A DNA stretch of 64,000 nt from contig CM034543.1 in NCBI GenBank assembly GCA_020002185.1, positions 2,037,033-2,101,032 on the forward strand, in the 5' to 3' direction. Below, one piece after another: positions 1 to 13,024 of this stretch. The position numbers and the translations under genes are program-made. Numbering within the stretch: position 1 is the first letter of the stretch; the number at the start of each line of letters is the position of its first letter. The notes below the pieces were generated by a model. It was given only the letters and a program-made list of their open reading frames with translations, had not been told where the DNA came from and did no database searches. Source of the stretch: Paraescarpia echinospica (taxonomy: Eukaryota; Annelida; Polychaeta; Sabellida; Siboglinidae).

Positions 1-1542
1 AAGTTCACATACAACAAACTGAAGATGGTGCGTCAAGATATAGTTTATACAATAATATACTACATTCAGTATAGATTATAGCGTCGTTATGTGACTCTCT
101 TTGGTCTGTAAATTGTACGAGTAATGTAATTGTGTTACGAACACCACAAATAGGTACACTGCATAGACGGGAGGAGGCTGACCACGTGTCCTTCTGCACA
201 GCGGCCACTCGTTTAATACGACCAAAGCACCTCTGCATGCAGAAGAGGTTCAAGAGGGGGACTACTTTAATGTTTAGAGTAAATTAGTAGACGGATCCAG
301 ACGCGGGCACGCAGCGCCTATCTGGCTAATGGAGGAACGGTGTGGAACGGCGAATGGAAGAGAGGTGCTACGTCACGCTATACAGGGGTCATCATCATTA
401 GGGGAAGCGAGACGCCGGCCAGTAATTAGTGGGATGGACAGAGAGGAGATAAGGGCGGGTGGGAGGTGAGACGGGGAGAGATAAGGGACGGGACGACGCC
501 AGGGCTACGGGGGCAGACTCGTCGTGATGACAGATCGCGGCCAGTCACCCGGCACGGGGATACACATACTGCAGATTCCCGTTGCCGTGATCCCAGACGC
601 AGGGGAGCGACTGGGAGACGGAAGAGGACGCGTGTCTACTGTCTAAGCACGCATGCCACCAACGTCGCAATCTTCTCCCGCGTATATACGTATATAATCA
701 CACAACGCAACAAGCATTCCACTACATAACAGTATCACCACACAGAGCTACCGTCACAGCAAGGCATGGCGGCCTGGGTTATTTACCTGTTCTATTGATC
801 TGTTCGAATTTTCGCAGCTGCGCAGGTGTGGATTTGGAATTGTGGGGAGAATTGCGTTGAAAATGTAAATGTCAACAGAAGAATGTCTGGCACAACTTGG
901 TTGTTTGCATTATCATTGGACTGATGATTTATTTAGGGTAATTGTATGTTGCCTGTGCAGTATCAAACTAACTTTGACATCTTTCGAAAATCTGGCCTCG
1001 CAGGGCGCTTCAACCAGCGACGACTTCGCCGTGCCTCCCGTTGACCGGACACGCACCACGCGGCAATACGGGCCCAGCGAGACGAGATGACTGAGAGTAA
1101 CTCGACACGATACAAGTCATACAACCCCGGCTGCTAAATGCTTCACGGTTGACGCGGTGTCACAATGCCGATATTCACCCGGCGTGTCGAGTCGACCACG
1201 CTACGGGTCTCGCTTATAGTAGAATCACTGTATTTGTGACATTCCCGTCAAATCGCCCGACGTCAAGTGCGCAGATTGTCCACACTGATTACGTCATTCC
1301 ATTTCACCCCATGTCAGTGTACCCCCCCACCTCATCCACCTCGATGAACGCATGGCTCGCCGAATCACAATTTTATACGGGACAACAGTATTATAATTTT
1401 AGTTGGAAACCTTATTTTGTTGTACATTAAAATCTTGTTTTAAAGGTATACATTCTACAAATCATTCTACTAATCGTAAAATCACGTCAAATTGCACTTT
1501 GCTAGCTGTGTTATAAAGAGGTTGGCATACACGAATAAACAG

Positions 1543-1544
<2 letters not shown>

Positions 1545-1576
<32 letters not shown>

Positions 1577-1622
1577 AAGTATATATATATATATAATAAT
1601 TATATATATATATATATATAAT
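1545..1622. repeat. (TA)n microsatellite
   Basis: Two (TA)n runs are interrupted by short non-repeat bases near 1576-1580 and 1596-1601. It is a simple repeat with no coding potential. Confidence 0.9.
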
Positions 1623-2262
1623 TGTCCTAAAACCGCTGACACTGTATATACAATGCGCACGACGAACCTAGAAGTAAATTAACGAGCTGCCCCGAGTTTG
1701 GTCGTGTACGCGACACGAGTCGGACACGGCGTCGATACAGAAGGCACGCCCGCCATGGACGTACTCCAGGAACGCCGGCAAGGCGACGAGAACACATAAA
1801 CCAGCACTCCCGTCGCGCGACAAGACCCGGGCGACCTTACACGCTGTCACGCCCAATTATCAGCCATCAGTACTTGGCAAATCGGCACAATACATGTATA
1901 ATCTATGTAGCGCGCTCGCTGCAAATCACGCTGGAAGAATACCATGACTATCCACCGTCGATGTGTAACATGCGTGTGTAGTGACAACGGTAACAAAGCG
2001 AGCCCTCGTGTAGGCTGAAATATTGCCTTTGTTTCTTGCTTCTGTTCGAGTGAGATATCATTACACTGTCACACGACGGGCGTTCACTTTTCATATACAA
2101 CACAGAAAACGTGCTGCGTTCGTTAGTAAAGCATTTACATTGCATTTGAAAAAAAGTCGGATACTGTTATTAATTTGTGTCCAAATGGTCATGCCCTTAG
2201 TTTTACGACTTTAGCAATATTGATCCCGGGTTGTTACTGAAATGGGTAACCCGGGGGAGGGA

Positions 2263-2390
2263 ATGGAGTACGTCAAACACCTCCCTGGTGGAGAAGGCTG
2301 GGGTGGGAGAAGAGGTGGAGTACGCCAAACACCTCCCTGGTAGAGGGGGCTGGGGTGGGAGAAGAGGCGGAGCACGCCAAACACATCCCC
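2263..2390. repeat. Tandem repeat, about 52-bp unit, about 2.5 copies
   Basis: A GC-rich unit containing CAAACACCTCCCTGG and GCTGGGGTGGGAGAAGAGG occurs twice, and a third partial copy starts at about 2370. The copies differ at a few bases (for example GTGGAGAA versus GTAGAGGG). Confidence 0.85.
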
Positions 2391-3214
2391 ATGCTTCGTT
2401 GACGGCATAAAATACGACGTCCTACCTTCGTCGTAGACACCGACTCCTGTCGATAACCGCCTCACAGAGTCGCCACAACACAGCAACATATGTCTTCCCC
2501 TGGGACATTGTCATAACGGAAACACCCTGTCCAATAGGCATTCTTCGTCCCACGACGAGCTTGGTCTCGCTCCGTGACTCCAAGGTCGACGGGCGAGAGT
2601 CAGGACGGAGTGCCAAGCACCGTTCATTAACGATTCGACGGCGGTTCCCGTTTCGCCGAGTATCAACAGACGCCTCGCCGCAGAACGCAACCACTTGTGA
2701 CTCGGAGGCAAAGACAGTCTATTGCTCGACGTGTGTCGCGCAGCGTTCTCACGACTCCTGGCCGTGATTAATAGACATGTCGGGTTTGTTTGGGGATCGC
2801 CCTCAGTCGGAGAGGCTGCTGAACGCGCACTGCCAACCAGCGTCGGATTTAGGACTGTGAAAGCCCATGGGCAGAGGTTTTATATCACACTAGTTCTCAT
2901 TCATATCTATCTTCTACCAAAATAATTATAACACAAAACTGTGTCATATTGAAGTATCCAAGTTACGTCTAAACGTTTGGACCCCAAAGAAATTATACAA
3001 AAAAAGCTTTTTGCCTGTATTCTGCACTAACCCGCCAATCTGGAAAAGCTAAAACACGACTTCCTTGTCTGTATGCCATTTACGTTTGCTTTCCTTTGGA
3101 CGTCAATCTTCTTAAATAAGTTTCTATTAAATTCTAAATACGACAAAACGACAAAACGGAAATCACAACAAAAATAGATAAAACCCAAACACTTGAGAGC
3201 ACCGAAAGCTTTAC

Positions 3215-3268
3215 GTATGTATGTATGTATGTATGTATGTATGTATGTATGTATGTATGTATGTATGT
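3215..3268. repeat. (GTAT)n microsatellite
   Basis: About 13 copies of a GTAT/ATGT tetranucleotide. Any reading frame through it is an artefact of the repeat. Confidence 0.95.
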
Positions 3269-3779
3269 GTACGTGTGTCACGATAGTCACATCATCTTAC
3301 ATTAGTTGTACGTAGTTTCCCAATGCCTACCACCGTGGTTGGGGCGTTAAACCGAGGCTGTCCATTCGTCATATGTTAATATGTTCTTAATACTAGATTA
3401 AATATGTTAAAGATATACTGCCCGCCAAATTGCGTTTATTAGGCCCAAAAGAGTGTTTGCAAATTGATATGTATATATATAATATATATATATATATATA
3501 GATCCTGCGATTTAGTGCAGAATACAGGTAATATAATTATATCGGCTGTGTGTGTTTATAATTCGAACACACAACTTTAAAATTTCGACACGCACGTGTG
3601 CAACTATATTTCATATGCATGCGTTGCTACGCCCATAAATGCTCTTTGAAGTTCAAGGTTCCGACACACCAAATAAAAACTCGACGACGACGTAAACTGA
3701 TTCGGCGAACTTCCTACTAATAATTACCTAATAGAACAGTCAAACTCCTTTTAAGCTTGCATGGAACCGGTGAGACATT

Positions 3780-4112
3780 GCAAATGGATCCCTGCTGTAT
3801 ATGGACCGGGGGCCATATGCCATGCACGACGTGGAAAATGGACCCCCACTGTTAAAAATGTTTTTCACTTTGTTGAGTGAATTAGAAATGATTCATGCTG
3901 TACGTGCTATAACAAAAAAACTATAAATAAAAAAGTAATATGTTCAAACCATGGCCATTTCAGCATCTTTAATGTTATTAACATTGTTTTGACAATTTTG
4001 TTGGTATAGCTTTGCCTTTCAGAATAGTAGTTTTAATGTAGAAACTATGTTTATATTTTTTAAATCTCTAAAAACATAAACAGTTCAATTTTCACGACGG
4101 GGGTCCATTTAC
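3780..4112. mobile_element. MITE-like element with short terminal inverted repeats
   Basis: The left end (GCAAATGGATCCCTG, from 3780) is an imperfect inverted copy of the right end, whose reverse complement reads GTAAATGGACCCCCG (to 4112). The 333-bp interior is AT-rich and has no coding capacity. Related sequences occur at 21027-21090 and 22485-22660, including the shared words ATTACCACGGCG and GTACGTGCTATAACAA. This suggests a small dispersed non-autonomous family. No target-site duplication or superfamily could be assigned by eye. Confidence 0.5.
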
Positions 4113-6235
4113 AATTTCACACCTGCGGTACCCACTAATAACCGGGTTATTGTCTTCGCCGAGTGTTCGACGCAACCACTATAATTTGAGGTAGCTTCCT
4201 ATCGCCCGGGGTAATATAGACACTGCCGCGTGCTCCTGACATATACAAATACAGCGCAGACACTCGCAATCAGTTTGACGAGTCGTGACAGACCAAACAG
4301 CCGCCGCACACCGCCGCGTTGTCTGGAGCGGCAGACAGGCACCGTTTGATGCCCGTTTTCACATGCATGCTCATTAGCAATATAGACACTCGGTCTGTCC
4401 TTCCGATTGTCTCTTTGTTTCTTTCTTTGTGTGCTTCAAACTCACCCGCTATTGATCTTACCCATCGCGAATAAAATCAAATTTATTTTGAAACCACATA
4501 TCTCTACAACAAATTTAAATTCATACAAACAAAAACATTATGTATAAATCACGTTCGTTTCTGTTGAGACCCATAATATTGTGAGTAATTTAGTATTTTT
4601 TGTTAAAATCAACGAAATAGTAATACATACTTTTATACTTAAATCGGGTATACTGCTGGTCCGTTTTGCTATTGTTTCGCCAAATCCTTTCAATAATTAT
4701 TTCATATAATTTCTCCAATGAATTCATGGCGATGCACCCAAACAAAACAACAAATTTGCAAAGCATGTCGTAGTCGATCTTAGATAGATTCGGTTTTCGA
4801 ACGAGCCGATCAAAAAAATCAAATTAAAGATGAATTACGGAGGCTCTGAACACACATTTCAGTATAGCAATGTCTTAAGATTATATACACAAGGCCTATA
4901 ATATATACCAACATATTTATCGCGTACCCATACCACTGTGTTATATAATTACAATTGACATTAATCGTTACAGCTTCCGTTCATGAATGTAGTTACGTTT
5001 GTACCGATTTACACACAAACAACGTGTATATGTGATAGCACATTAAGGGCTATCCAATGACTGTGTCGATCGCTAATGTAAACGGTCCCTAAAGAATTGC
5101 CACAAATTGACCTATACATTCCTATATATAACCCAGGGTTTTAGTTTTGTGGCAACTTGGATTTATTAACATATTTTTATAATGAAAACTCGACACCACG
5201 TGTGCAGCTATAACGAAACAATTTCCACCAATGTTACATCAATTCTGTTTTCGAAAAACATAAATGTCATTACAATGTTGTCGGTCTACTATATGAAAGG
5301 TTTGCAGCGCCGTTTCAATAGTAACACAATTTCAACTACATTCATATTTTGCCTCAGCACACTATGTTTCTTTTGGAACGATACTATATAAAAACAGTGT
5401 AAAATCTCTAAATGACGAACTTACATATACTATGCGTGCAGATATCCAATACTAGTACCATTAAAACATTGTATTTTATAATAAAACAAAAACATTTTTT
5501 GCATACAATATACATTATACATTTGCCTCGATAGTAATAATTGATATTTCTCTTTAAGAAGAGTGTCTGATGCTGCAGGGGGTTTGGTGTCACTTTCACA
5601 TCGTCTTATCTGGCCGCATTACGGAGAAGAGGGATGACCGCTTTACATAATTAGTTCAACACGGGTTTAAATGGAAGAGACTGTGAAAGAGATGCCGTTT
5701 TCACGGAGTGGCCGTTTCCGACAGGTGGCATCTTTTGAGGGGTTCTACTGAAAAAGGGAAAATATAGTTTTTTAAAGATGTTCCTTGCGGGAAAAAACCC
5801 GTGTGCAATAGAATTGGCTGACGTTTCAGATTTCCAACATTTGCCCCGCGGCAGTTTGCAATGTGCAGTATCAATTAACACCCAGTTACGAGTCGACCAG
5901 AACACGTTATATATAGTTCAATAGCTTACGACCGACACAATGGTCGCTGCGTCCCAACGACGTCTGTCGCACTACAATAATGTATACAAATTACACCAGG
6001 CGTTGGCGAGCTTTCGGCGAGATAAGTCCGTTGTATGCACGCTACTAATACACTGTTATATATATATATATATATCATAATGACGTCGGCACGAAAGCAC
6101 GAACCGATATGTTGACGTCACGAACGTATAATTTGTAACACAAAATTGTGCATGCTGTAACACGTGTTAGAGGCGCCGTATATAATGCCTGTCTGTGGTC
6201 ACTGGTCAGTATGTATAACGCACGACTGTTTGTGT
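4113..6235. other. Non-coding stretch without a recognisable gene
   Basis: AT-rich DNA with only short, unrelated open frames on both strands. A short (TA)n tract lies at about 6059-6075. I see no splice-supported coding signal. Confidence 0.5.
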
Positions 6236-6450
6236 GTGAGAACGCATGTACGCACTTTTTGTGCGTACACGCGCGCACGCTCCCACACATGCACTACACA
6301 CACCCGCACACACGCGTGCGCCAGCACGTACTATACGCCCGCACGCTCGCACACACCACACGCACACACACGCATACACACAGAGTGTATATATAAGTGA
6401 CACAACGTGTTATACGGCAGGATCACATAAACACATTTACTACTACTAGT

Positions 6451-6487
<37 letters not shown>

Positions 6488-6539
6488 ATATATATATATA
6501 CAATATATATAATATATATATATATACACACACACACAC

Positions 6540-6572
<33 letters not shown>

Positions 6573-6650
6573 CATATATATACACACACACACATATATA
6601 TTTATATATATATATATATATATACATACATACATACATACATATAAACA
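6236..6650. repeat. Compound CA-rich and (TA)n/(CA)n microsatellite block
   Basis: CA/CG-rich DNA (about 6240-6390) is followed by alternating (TA)n, (CA)n and (CATA)n runs (about 6451-6650). Several long open frames on both strands are generated purely by these dinucleotide runs and are not genes. Confidence 0.9.
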
Positions 6651-7159
6651 CACACGCGTCTATGTCTACAGGACAGAGATAGCTCTCAGGAACTTCTACA
6701 CAGTGGATTTGGTGTATTGTGTTAACGTCTTTAAATACCCTAATCTCCAGTCGTTACGTCCAGTAACAACTGAAGGATCAGTGTCAGGTGGATCGTGCTG
6801 TCACGAAGAGACTCAGCTGGGTGGACACTGGAGTAAACTGTCGGGGACCATATCAAAGCCCCGGTAAAAAATCGCCTTATTGTCTAAACTAATGTCAAGC
6901 TGACGTAAACCACTCGGATAATTAGAACCCCGCAAATGTCACGCCGCCACTCGCGGTGTTAAATGCCACCGAAATAATATTGCAGTGTATGGAATCGCCT
7001 GCGCCGTGGATAAATGACCCGTATCTGTTGGTTCGATCAAACATAACCGCGCATTCATTTAACGTTTCCGCCTCGCAACATCATATCCACTCCGAAAACT
7101 TGCCTCTTTGTGCGCCGCAAAAAAACAGCTCGCGCTTTGCTGCCACTGCTAGTCAACGA

Positions 7160-7371
7160 GCCACGCGATTGGCTAGCTCCGAGCAACGGAGCGGCAGCGA
7201 GTGGGCGGGACCACTGCATCGCCGTGCGACCAATTACGTCGCGCGCTTCGTTGGAGGCGCGCTTTGATTGGTCTTGGCGCGCGCGTGATAACGGCGTCGC
7301 GAGGTGATGATCGACAGCGCGCAGTGCTTGTAGCGGGGTCGTTATAGGGGCGCGCGCGTTATCGGCGCTGC
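7160..7371 (+). promoter_or_regulatory. CpG-rich putative promoter / 5' UTR of mab-21
   Basis: GC- and CpG-rich DNA lies directly upstream of exon 1. It has three CCAAT-type boxes: ATTGG at 7168-7172, CCAAT at 7230-7234 and ATTGG at 7267-7271. A GC box (GGGCGG) lies at 7203-7208. No TATA box is evident near the gene. Dense CCAAT and GC boxes are typical of TATA-less CpG promoters. The transcription start site is not identifiable from sequence. Confidence 0.5.
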
Positions 7372-7578
7372 ATGGCGGAGATCAGTCTAGCTGCGAGTCG
7401 CGAGCACAAATGCTATGTGGGCCAGCGCCGGTGCGAGTCACCGCAGTGTGTCGTGAGTAGTGCCGCCGTCCCCGCCGCGTGCATGCCGACGTACATCGCG
7501 GCGCACGACGCGCTCCAGCCCCTTGGAGCGCCGCCGAGGCAGTCCGCCAGTCCGCCCGACGACGGGGCACCGACGACG

Positions 7579-9835
7579 ATGATGGCCGCGCAGTCGAAGC
7601 TCCTCTTCCACCTGAACAAGTACTACAACGAGCGCGTACGCAGTCGCAAGGGCGCCATCACCAAGACGATCCGCGAGGTATGTAAGGTGGTGCAGGATGT
7701 GCTCAAGGAAGTCGAGGTGCAGGAACCGCGCTTCATCAGCTCGCTCACGGAGATGAACAATCACTTCGACGGCCTGCAGGTGATCTCGCCGACCGAGTTC
7801 GAGGTGGTGCTCTATCTCAACCAGATGGGCGTGTTCAACTTCGTTGACGACGGCTCCATACCCGGCTGTGCCGTCCTCAAGCTCAGCGACGGACGCAAGC
7901 GATCCATGTCACTGTGGGTTGAGTTCATCACGGCCTCCGGATACCTATCCGCACGCAAGATCCGCTCCCGATTCCAGGTGCTCGCTTAATGTTTCTTTCT
8001 TGGCGCCGACCCGTTACAAATTGGGTCGGCGATAGTGCCCCGTAGTTGTTTAGTTGTATAAAGTAATTACCTAATTATCCGTCAACACAAATATACAACA
8101 GGTATGTGGTTGAGATTAACTGTGTAGACAAAGTCTCCTTCCCCGTACATCCTTTGTAGGCTTGTGGAAAGAGGCATCAGGGCTGTAATCCGTATCTGCT
8201 CGTCTCCGTCGTTGTTACTACCATACACATTTTTACCTGGCGTTCAACCGGCAATTTCGTATTAACTAATCCAAATGCGAATGTAACTACTGTCCCGTAT
8301 CAGCACCACAACGGGTCAGTGGGAATATATCGTTGCGACGTCGCTGCAGATATTTCGAATGCCGCTCTAGTTTGATATACTACACCACTCGAGTGAGTGT
8401 GCGTCATGGCAACGCAACCACTTCTTTATATTATGTCACCTTTCTTACGCATGAAGTGGACGTCTCTTGTTGAAAAGAGAATAGAGAAACATGCACATTC
8501 AAACAATCAGAACACGGTTGTTTGTAGTCAGGCAATTCCCTGCAGACCAAAGTATGTTACTGGTTGGTTGGATCACATATATACTACATGGCTTATCGCA
8601 AAGATCAAAGGACTATGCGATCAAGAAAACAATATATGTGTACGAAAACAGCACTGCTGACAATATACGTGTCTGTAGTAATAAGAGAAACAGCATCGCT
8701 GAATCGGAACGAAATTGATATAAGACGATAAATTTCTTGTGTGGTCTATGCAGTTATCAAGTCAACTTGTTATCTGTTTGTGTTAGAGGGCATTTTGCAC
8801 AATTATATCAATACATCTTTATTGTCGTCAACGGCTGTCAAAGGCATGTGAATCAAATTCGCATTTCTATTCTGTGCGTATAACAGTCAACAGATAAGTT
8901 AATTCATTACTTGCTAGACAAGTATCTTTGCTAAATTATCTGTCGTCATGATCCGTCGAATATATATATATTTCTTTATTTTCACACATTAAAATGGCAA
9001 TTGTACACTCTTTGAAGTAAGTAATTTCCGTAACGATACAGTTGACCTTTCTGATAAAACATTCACATTTGATATTGTTTCGTTGCATATGAACAGCTGT
9101 ATATATAACACAACAACTATGCAATGTTCTGACAAAACACATTCGTTCCCGCAGACACTGGTTGCGCAGGCCGTCGACAAGTGCAGTCACCGGGACATCG
9201 TGCGCATGATGGCCGACACGACAGAGGTGCGCCTGAGAATCCGGGAGCGCTACGTCGTGCAGATCACGCCGGCCTTCAAATGCGCGAGCATCTGGCCCCG
9301 GAGCGCCGCACACTGGCCCGTGCCGCACGTGCCGTGGCCTATTCCGAACAGCGTGGCCGAAGTGAAGACGGAGGGCTTCGACCTGTTGTCGAAGGAGAGT
9401 ATCTATATGAAGGAGAAGCAGTCGGCGGCGGAGGGCGACGCGTGGGTCATCTCGTTCCTCGCCGCTGAGACGATGCTGTTGCAGCGCGGGTGTCGCCGGA
9501 AGTGCCTCAGCATCCTGCGCACGCTGCGCGACCGACACCTCGACCTGCCCGGCAAGCCGATCGAGAACTACCACCTGAAGACCCTGCTACTGTACGAGTG
9601 CGAGAAGCATCCGCGAGAGTTGGACTGGGACGAGACGTGCCTCGGAGATCGCATCAACGGCATCATCCTCCAGCTCATCTCGTGTCTCCAGAATCGCCGC
9701 TGTCCACATTACTTCCTGCCCAACCTCGATCTCTTCAAGGGCAAGACTGTTTCCGCGCTCGACAGTGCTGCCAAGCAGGCGTGGCGGATCCTGCGGGAAC
9801 TACTCACGAACGGCCGGAGCCTAGATAAACTGTAG
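7579..9835 (+). CDS. mab-21: Mab-21 family protein, two exons: join(7579..7977, 9155..9835)
   Basis: The product is 359 residues, the same length as vertebrate MAB21L1/L2, and is collinear with them throughout. Hallmarks are NKYYNE (about 13-18), VCKVVQDVLKEVEVQEPRF (34-52), SPTEFEVVLYLNQMG (70-84), WVEFITASGYLSARKIRSRF (ending at 132) and CPHYFLPNLDLF near the C-terminus. The fold is the cGAS-like nucleotidyltransferase Mab-21 fold. The acidic pair E73/E75 is kept, but known MAB21L1/L2 proteins have no demonstrated catalytic activity and act in eye, neural and sensory-organ development. E49 and R51, altered in human MAB21L2 eye malformations, are conserved. Exon 1 ends at Gln133 (CAG, donor GTGCTC). 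Exon 2 begins ACACTG after a pyrimidine-rich acceptor, phase 0. The frame is open upstream to an ATG at 7372 (69 extra codons), but homology begins at 7579/7582. The ATG at 7582 has the better context (A at -3, G at +4). Confidence 0.95.
7978..9154 (+). other. Phase-0 intron of mab-21
   Basis: A 1177-bp GT...AG intron sits between RSRFQ and TLVAQ. The donor (CAG before GTGCTC) departs from the usual GTRAGT. The acceptor is preceded by TTCGTTCCCGCAG. Read-through of the donor gives only three more codons (VLA) before a stop, so a retained intron would yield a truncated N-terminal half. The interior is ordinary AT-rich DNA with no other gene. Vertebrate MAB21L1/L2 coding regions are intronless, so this intron separates the gene from those copies. 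Confidence 0.9.
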
Positions 9836-12198
9836 CGCCACCAATCAATAACACTATTTTATTTATTTTGTCGTTCATCGAAATCAACGACTCTCGTCAG
9901 CGTCATTGAAACGTCATTGGGAATTGGAAGCGTCATCAAATGGCGTATGTCTCACGTAGTCTGTCGTACGATTTAGCCAATGTGTTTGTCCGAATTAATA
10001 TCGCTACACCAGAATTGCGGCACCGGAAGCGGTCGGAAACAACGCCGACATTCCGCGAGTTGTTGTTTCAGTGCGTTTGGGTTTACACTGGATACTGGAT
10101 CCCCGGGGAAGACGCGGGGTCTCGGCGTCGACCCAGCAGGGGACGGGCCCTGTGTCGGCTACACTCGCCGGGTCGGTTCACGCTAGACCGGCGACTACAG
10201 GAACCAGATGTGGCGGGGCAGGGACGGCGGAGGCGGGACACGACACGCTCCGGGCGACCGGCGGTGAAATATCGCGTCGGTAACCGACGGTGCTGGCGCT
10301 GCTAATCACGGCCACATGTCGCCAGGCCAGTTAACAAACAGAACGACCGGCGTCGAACAACGAACCACCGTGGTTGTTCATTACACGCACTTCACACGCG
10401 CGTGAGCGCTTGGCGACAGATTTTATCTCCTCGGAGCAGCAATCTCGGCCCGGTCTCGGGGACCGTATACGCCCGGAATGTCGGGGAAAAGAGAGTGAGC
10501 GGGCTACAGGTATGCTGCACACGGAGCGGTGGCTACAACAGCGGCGCGTCGTAAGTAGATAATCACAACCACACGACAAGAATGAACGGGGTCGTACCAG
10601 TCGGGCTCTCCGGCGCCGTGTCGCGTGAAAGGTCAGTCGTCTCATGTCCGCCCTGACAGCAAGCGTGTCACCAGTACTGTCACCTCACCGAACTGTCACC
10701 GCGTCACCGCGTCGTTGTCACCGCTCAGGTAACGAGTCCTACCGGGTGATAGTCGATAGAAATATGTTTATACCGGCAATACAGATCCAAACGTTCAAAC
10801 GCCGGACGTGCCCGTCAGACTGGTGTTTTTAATGTATTCTCATGACTCTGTGTATAAATTATATATATAAAACGGTGTACCGCGTGCGCTGGTGTATCAT
10901 GCCGTGAATCGCACAACATATCACGACTCGTCGCAACATATGTCGTATGATACAATGCATTGTACCCTAGCGTACAAACGTACGGAGCTGTACGTTACGC
11001 CCCGGTGTCCACGTATGGACGTCCAACATTCCAGTAGAGGCGCGCGTCGCGGGCTACGCACGCTGCCTGTGACGCGTTCGTGTCTCATTATCGCTCGGCG
11101 TCAGATGGTGTATATTTTGTAAATAAAGACTGTAACAGAGACGACGGCGTTTCTTGCTGTGACGGGAGGGTTTGTTTACGCCCCTCAAGTCGTTCATTAC
11201 CCGGGTGACTCATATATAGAAGTCGGTGCTTTCCCCGAGTTCTGACCACGGAATGCGGTTATATAGGATGTCCACTAAGACTGGCTGCCTAAAGACAAGA
11301 ACAGGGTTCATTACAAATACCAGGCCATCACCCGACTGGCTGTCAATACGATAACGCTAACTCTAACTCGGTCTATTTTAGAGCAAGATAAGATTAGACA
11401 TTCGCTGTTAATCCAGTCTGCATGGGATACTTATCCACTAATCCCGTCTTCCGTATAATAAGAAAACACACACAAACGTAGCCTGCTTTCGACATGTGTG
11501 CAATTTAAATTGAGCATCTTAGTAAAACCAGTAAAAACGGATAAAACAATTAATAATTTATTTTCAAGTTTCTCTCAATGCATATCTAATTTATCAATAA
11601 AACGAGCTCGTAAATAGTAATTATGTTTGCCTTCCGCAATTTGCATGCCGTACAATTCATGGAACAACAAATAGTCATCCTTCGAAACCTGCTTCGAATT
11701 TCCATTTACATAATTATAATATACTGGCGACGCGTTTCTACCACGATTCCGTAATAGTGGATGTCAGATACGGGTATCCGCCGTTTCGTATGAACTCAAA
11801 GCAAGGATACTGGCTGAACAGCCAGAAGTAGAGCTTCAACACTACACTAGATTATACAGAAGGAGCAACACTGCTAACCAAATATCACCGAAGATGGTAT
11901 TGTGACAGACAACAAGTTACATTAATGCATTCTCATAAACAACAGCCGCCGACACAAAAACATAACGTTAACAAAAAGGTGACTTTCAAATAATAACATC
12001 CACGATAGGATAAATACTACAATGATCACAGGGAAACGATTTCAGCAGTCTGAATGTGTTATTGTCTCTATGAACTAATTGTTTAACATCGTCATAGAAA
12101 ATATAATCACTGCTTAATGGCAGTAAATATTTCAATAATAATACATTTTTCTATTAGCAACATAATTTTACAAATTTGTATTTTATGTAATCACCGTT
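9836..12198. other. mab-21 downstream region, possible 3' UTR then non-coding DNA
   Basis: No AATAAA lies close to the stop codon. The first good plus-strand signal I see is at 11122-11127, which would imply a 3' UTR of about 1.3 kb. Open frames at 9940-10305 and 10331-10645 are unrelated to known families. Beyond 11150 the DNA becomes AT-rich and featureless. Confidence 0.4.
11122..11127 (+). terminator. Candidate polyadenylation signal AATAAA for mab-21
   Basis: AATAAA is followed by G/T-containing DNA (GTTTCTTGCTGTG and GGGTTTGTTTACG within about 70 bp). It is the nearest canonical hexamer I noticed downstream of exon 2 on the coding strand. Assignment to the gene is inference. Confidence 0.3.
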
Positions 12199-12275
12199 CA
12201 CAAAAACACACACACGCACACGCACACACACATAATAAATAATATATAATATAAATAATATATATTAATACATAC

Positions 12276-12278
<3 letters not shown>

Positions 12279-12371
<93 letters not shown>
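12279..12371. repeat. Long (TG)n microsatellite
   Basis: About 46 uninterrupted TG dinucleotides, flanked by AT-rich repeats extending to about 12580. The open frame of alternating Cys and Val is an artefact. Confidence 0.97.
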
Positions 12372-12374
<3 letters not shown>

Positions 12375-12933
12375 ATTTATATGTGTGTGAATATAGACAC
12401 ATTATATTATATACACCGTATTATATATTTATATATAAGTATATATAAACGTATATATATAAATATACACACCGTATAATATAACTGGCATAATTATATA
12501 TATATACGTATATATATATATATATATATAAATAAATACATATATATATATACATATAAACATGTATATATATATATATAACTATGTCAATTAAATTTCC
12601 AAAACAACAAAACTATTAATGATTTGATACTAGAAGTAGAGTATCTACACCAATACACCTTCAACAACTTAATTGATTGATCGTTACTCATCACTGATGA
12701 AGAAATACGACATTAAACAATATTTTCCATACACCATAATTTAAGGTTATCGTATACGGATATTTTTCATTGTGATAAGCAGCAGAATCGCCCTATATAA
12801 TTACAACTCCAGCGCTGCCCACAGCTGACAACCGCAGTGATCGAGACAGAGATAGAGGAATACAAGCAGACATCACGAGTCTCTGTCAGTGTTCCCTGTG
12901 TCATCTCAATCAACAGTTCAACAGTTCAACAAC

Positions 12934-13024
12934 ACACGTTGTACGCATGACGCTGTTTATAACAGCAGTACAGTCCTGGTAATTAAACAATAAGAAACTG
13001 TACAGCGTCATGCGTACAACGTGT
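12934..13024. repeat. Perfect inverted repeat, 23-bp arms, 45-bp loop
   Basis: The left arm 12934-12956 (contains GTACGCATGACGCTGT) is the exact reverse complement of the right arm 13002-13024. A second short pairing (TACAGT / ACTGTA) is possible inside the loop. It is followed at once by a (TA)n tract. It could be a degenerate foldback element or a structured non-coding RNA; nothing decides between these. Confidence 0.85.

Larger units (their letters stand above)
1..3214. other. Non-coding stretch without a recognisable gene
   Basis: Open frames here are short, overlap on both strands and resemble no family I know. The stretch holds a (TA)n tract at about 1545-1622 and a short GC-rich tandem repeat at 2263-2390 (listed separately). 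Nothing else stands out. Small exons of a large host gene cannot be excluded by eye. Confidence 0.5.

Noticed and set aside
6331..6867. Open frames of 60-156 codons rich in Tyr, Ile, Thr, His, Cys or Val (also at 12282, 14773-15314, 16265-16590, 53377-53812)
   Set aside because: They are translations of (TA)n, (CA)n and (TG)n tracts, open on both strands at once, with no family resemblance.
7438..7764. Minus-strand and alternative-frame ORFs over mab-21 exon 1
   Set aside because: Shadows of the real coding frame, which has clear homology.
8936..9574. A 212-codon minus-strand frame
   Set aside because: It lies antisense to mab-21 exon 2 and the end of its intron. It is a shadow of the GC-rich coding sequence.
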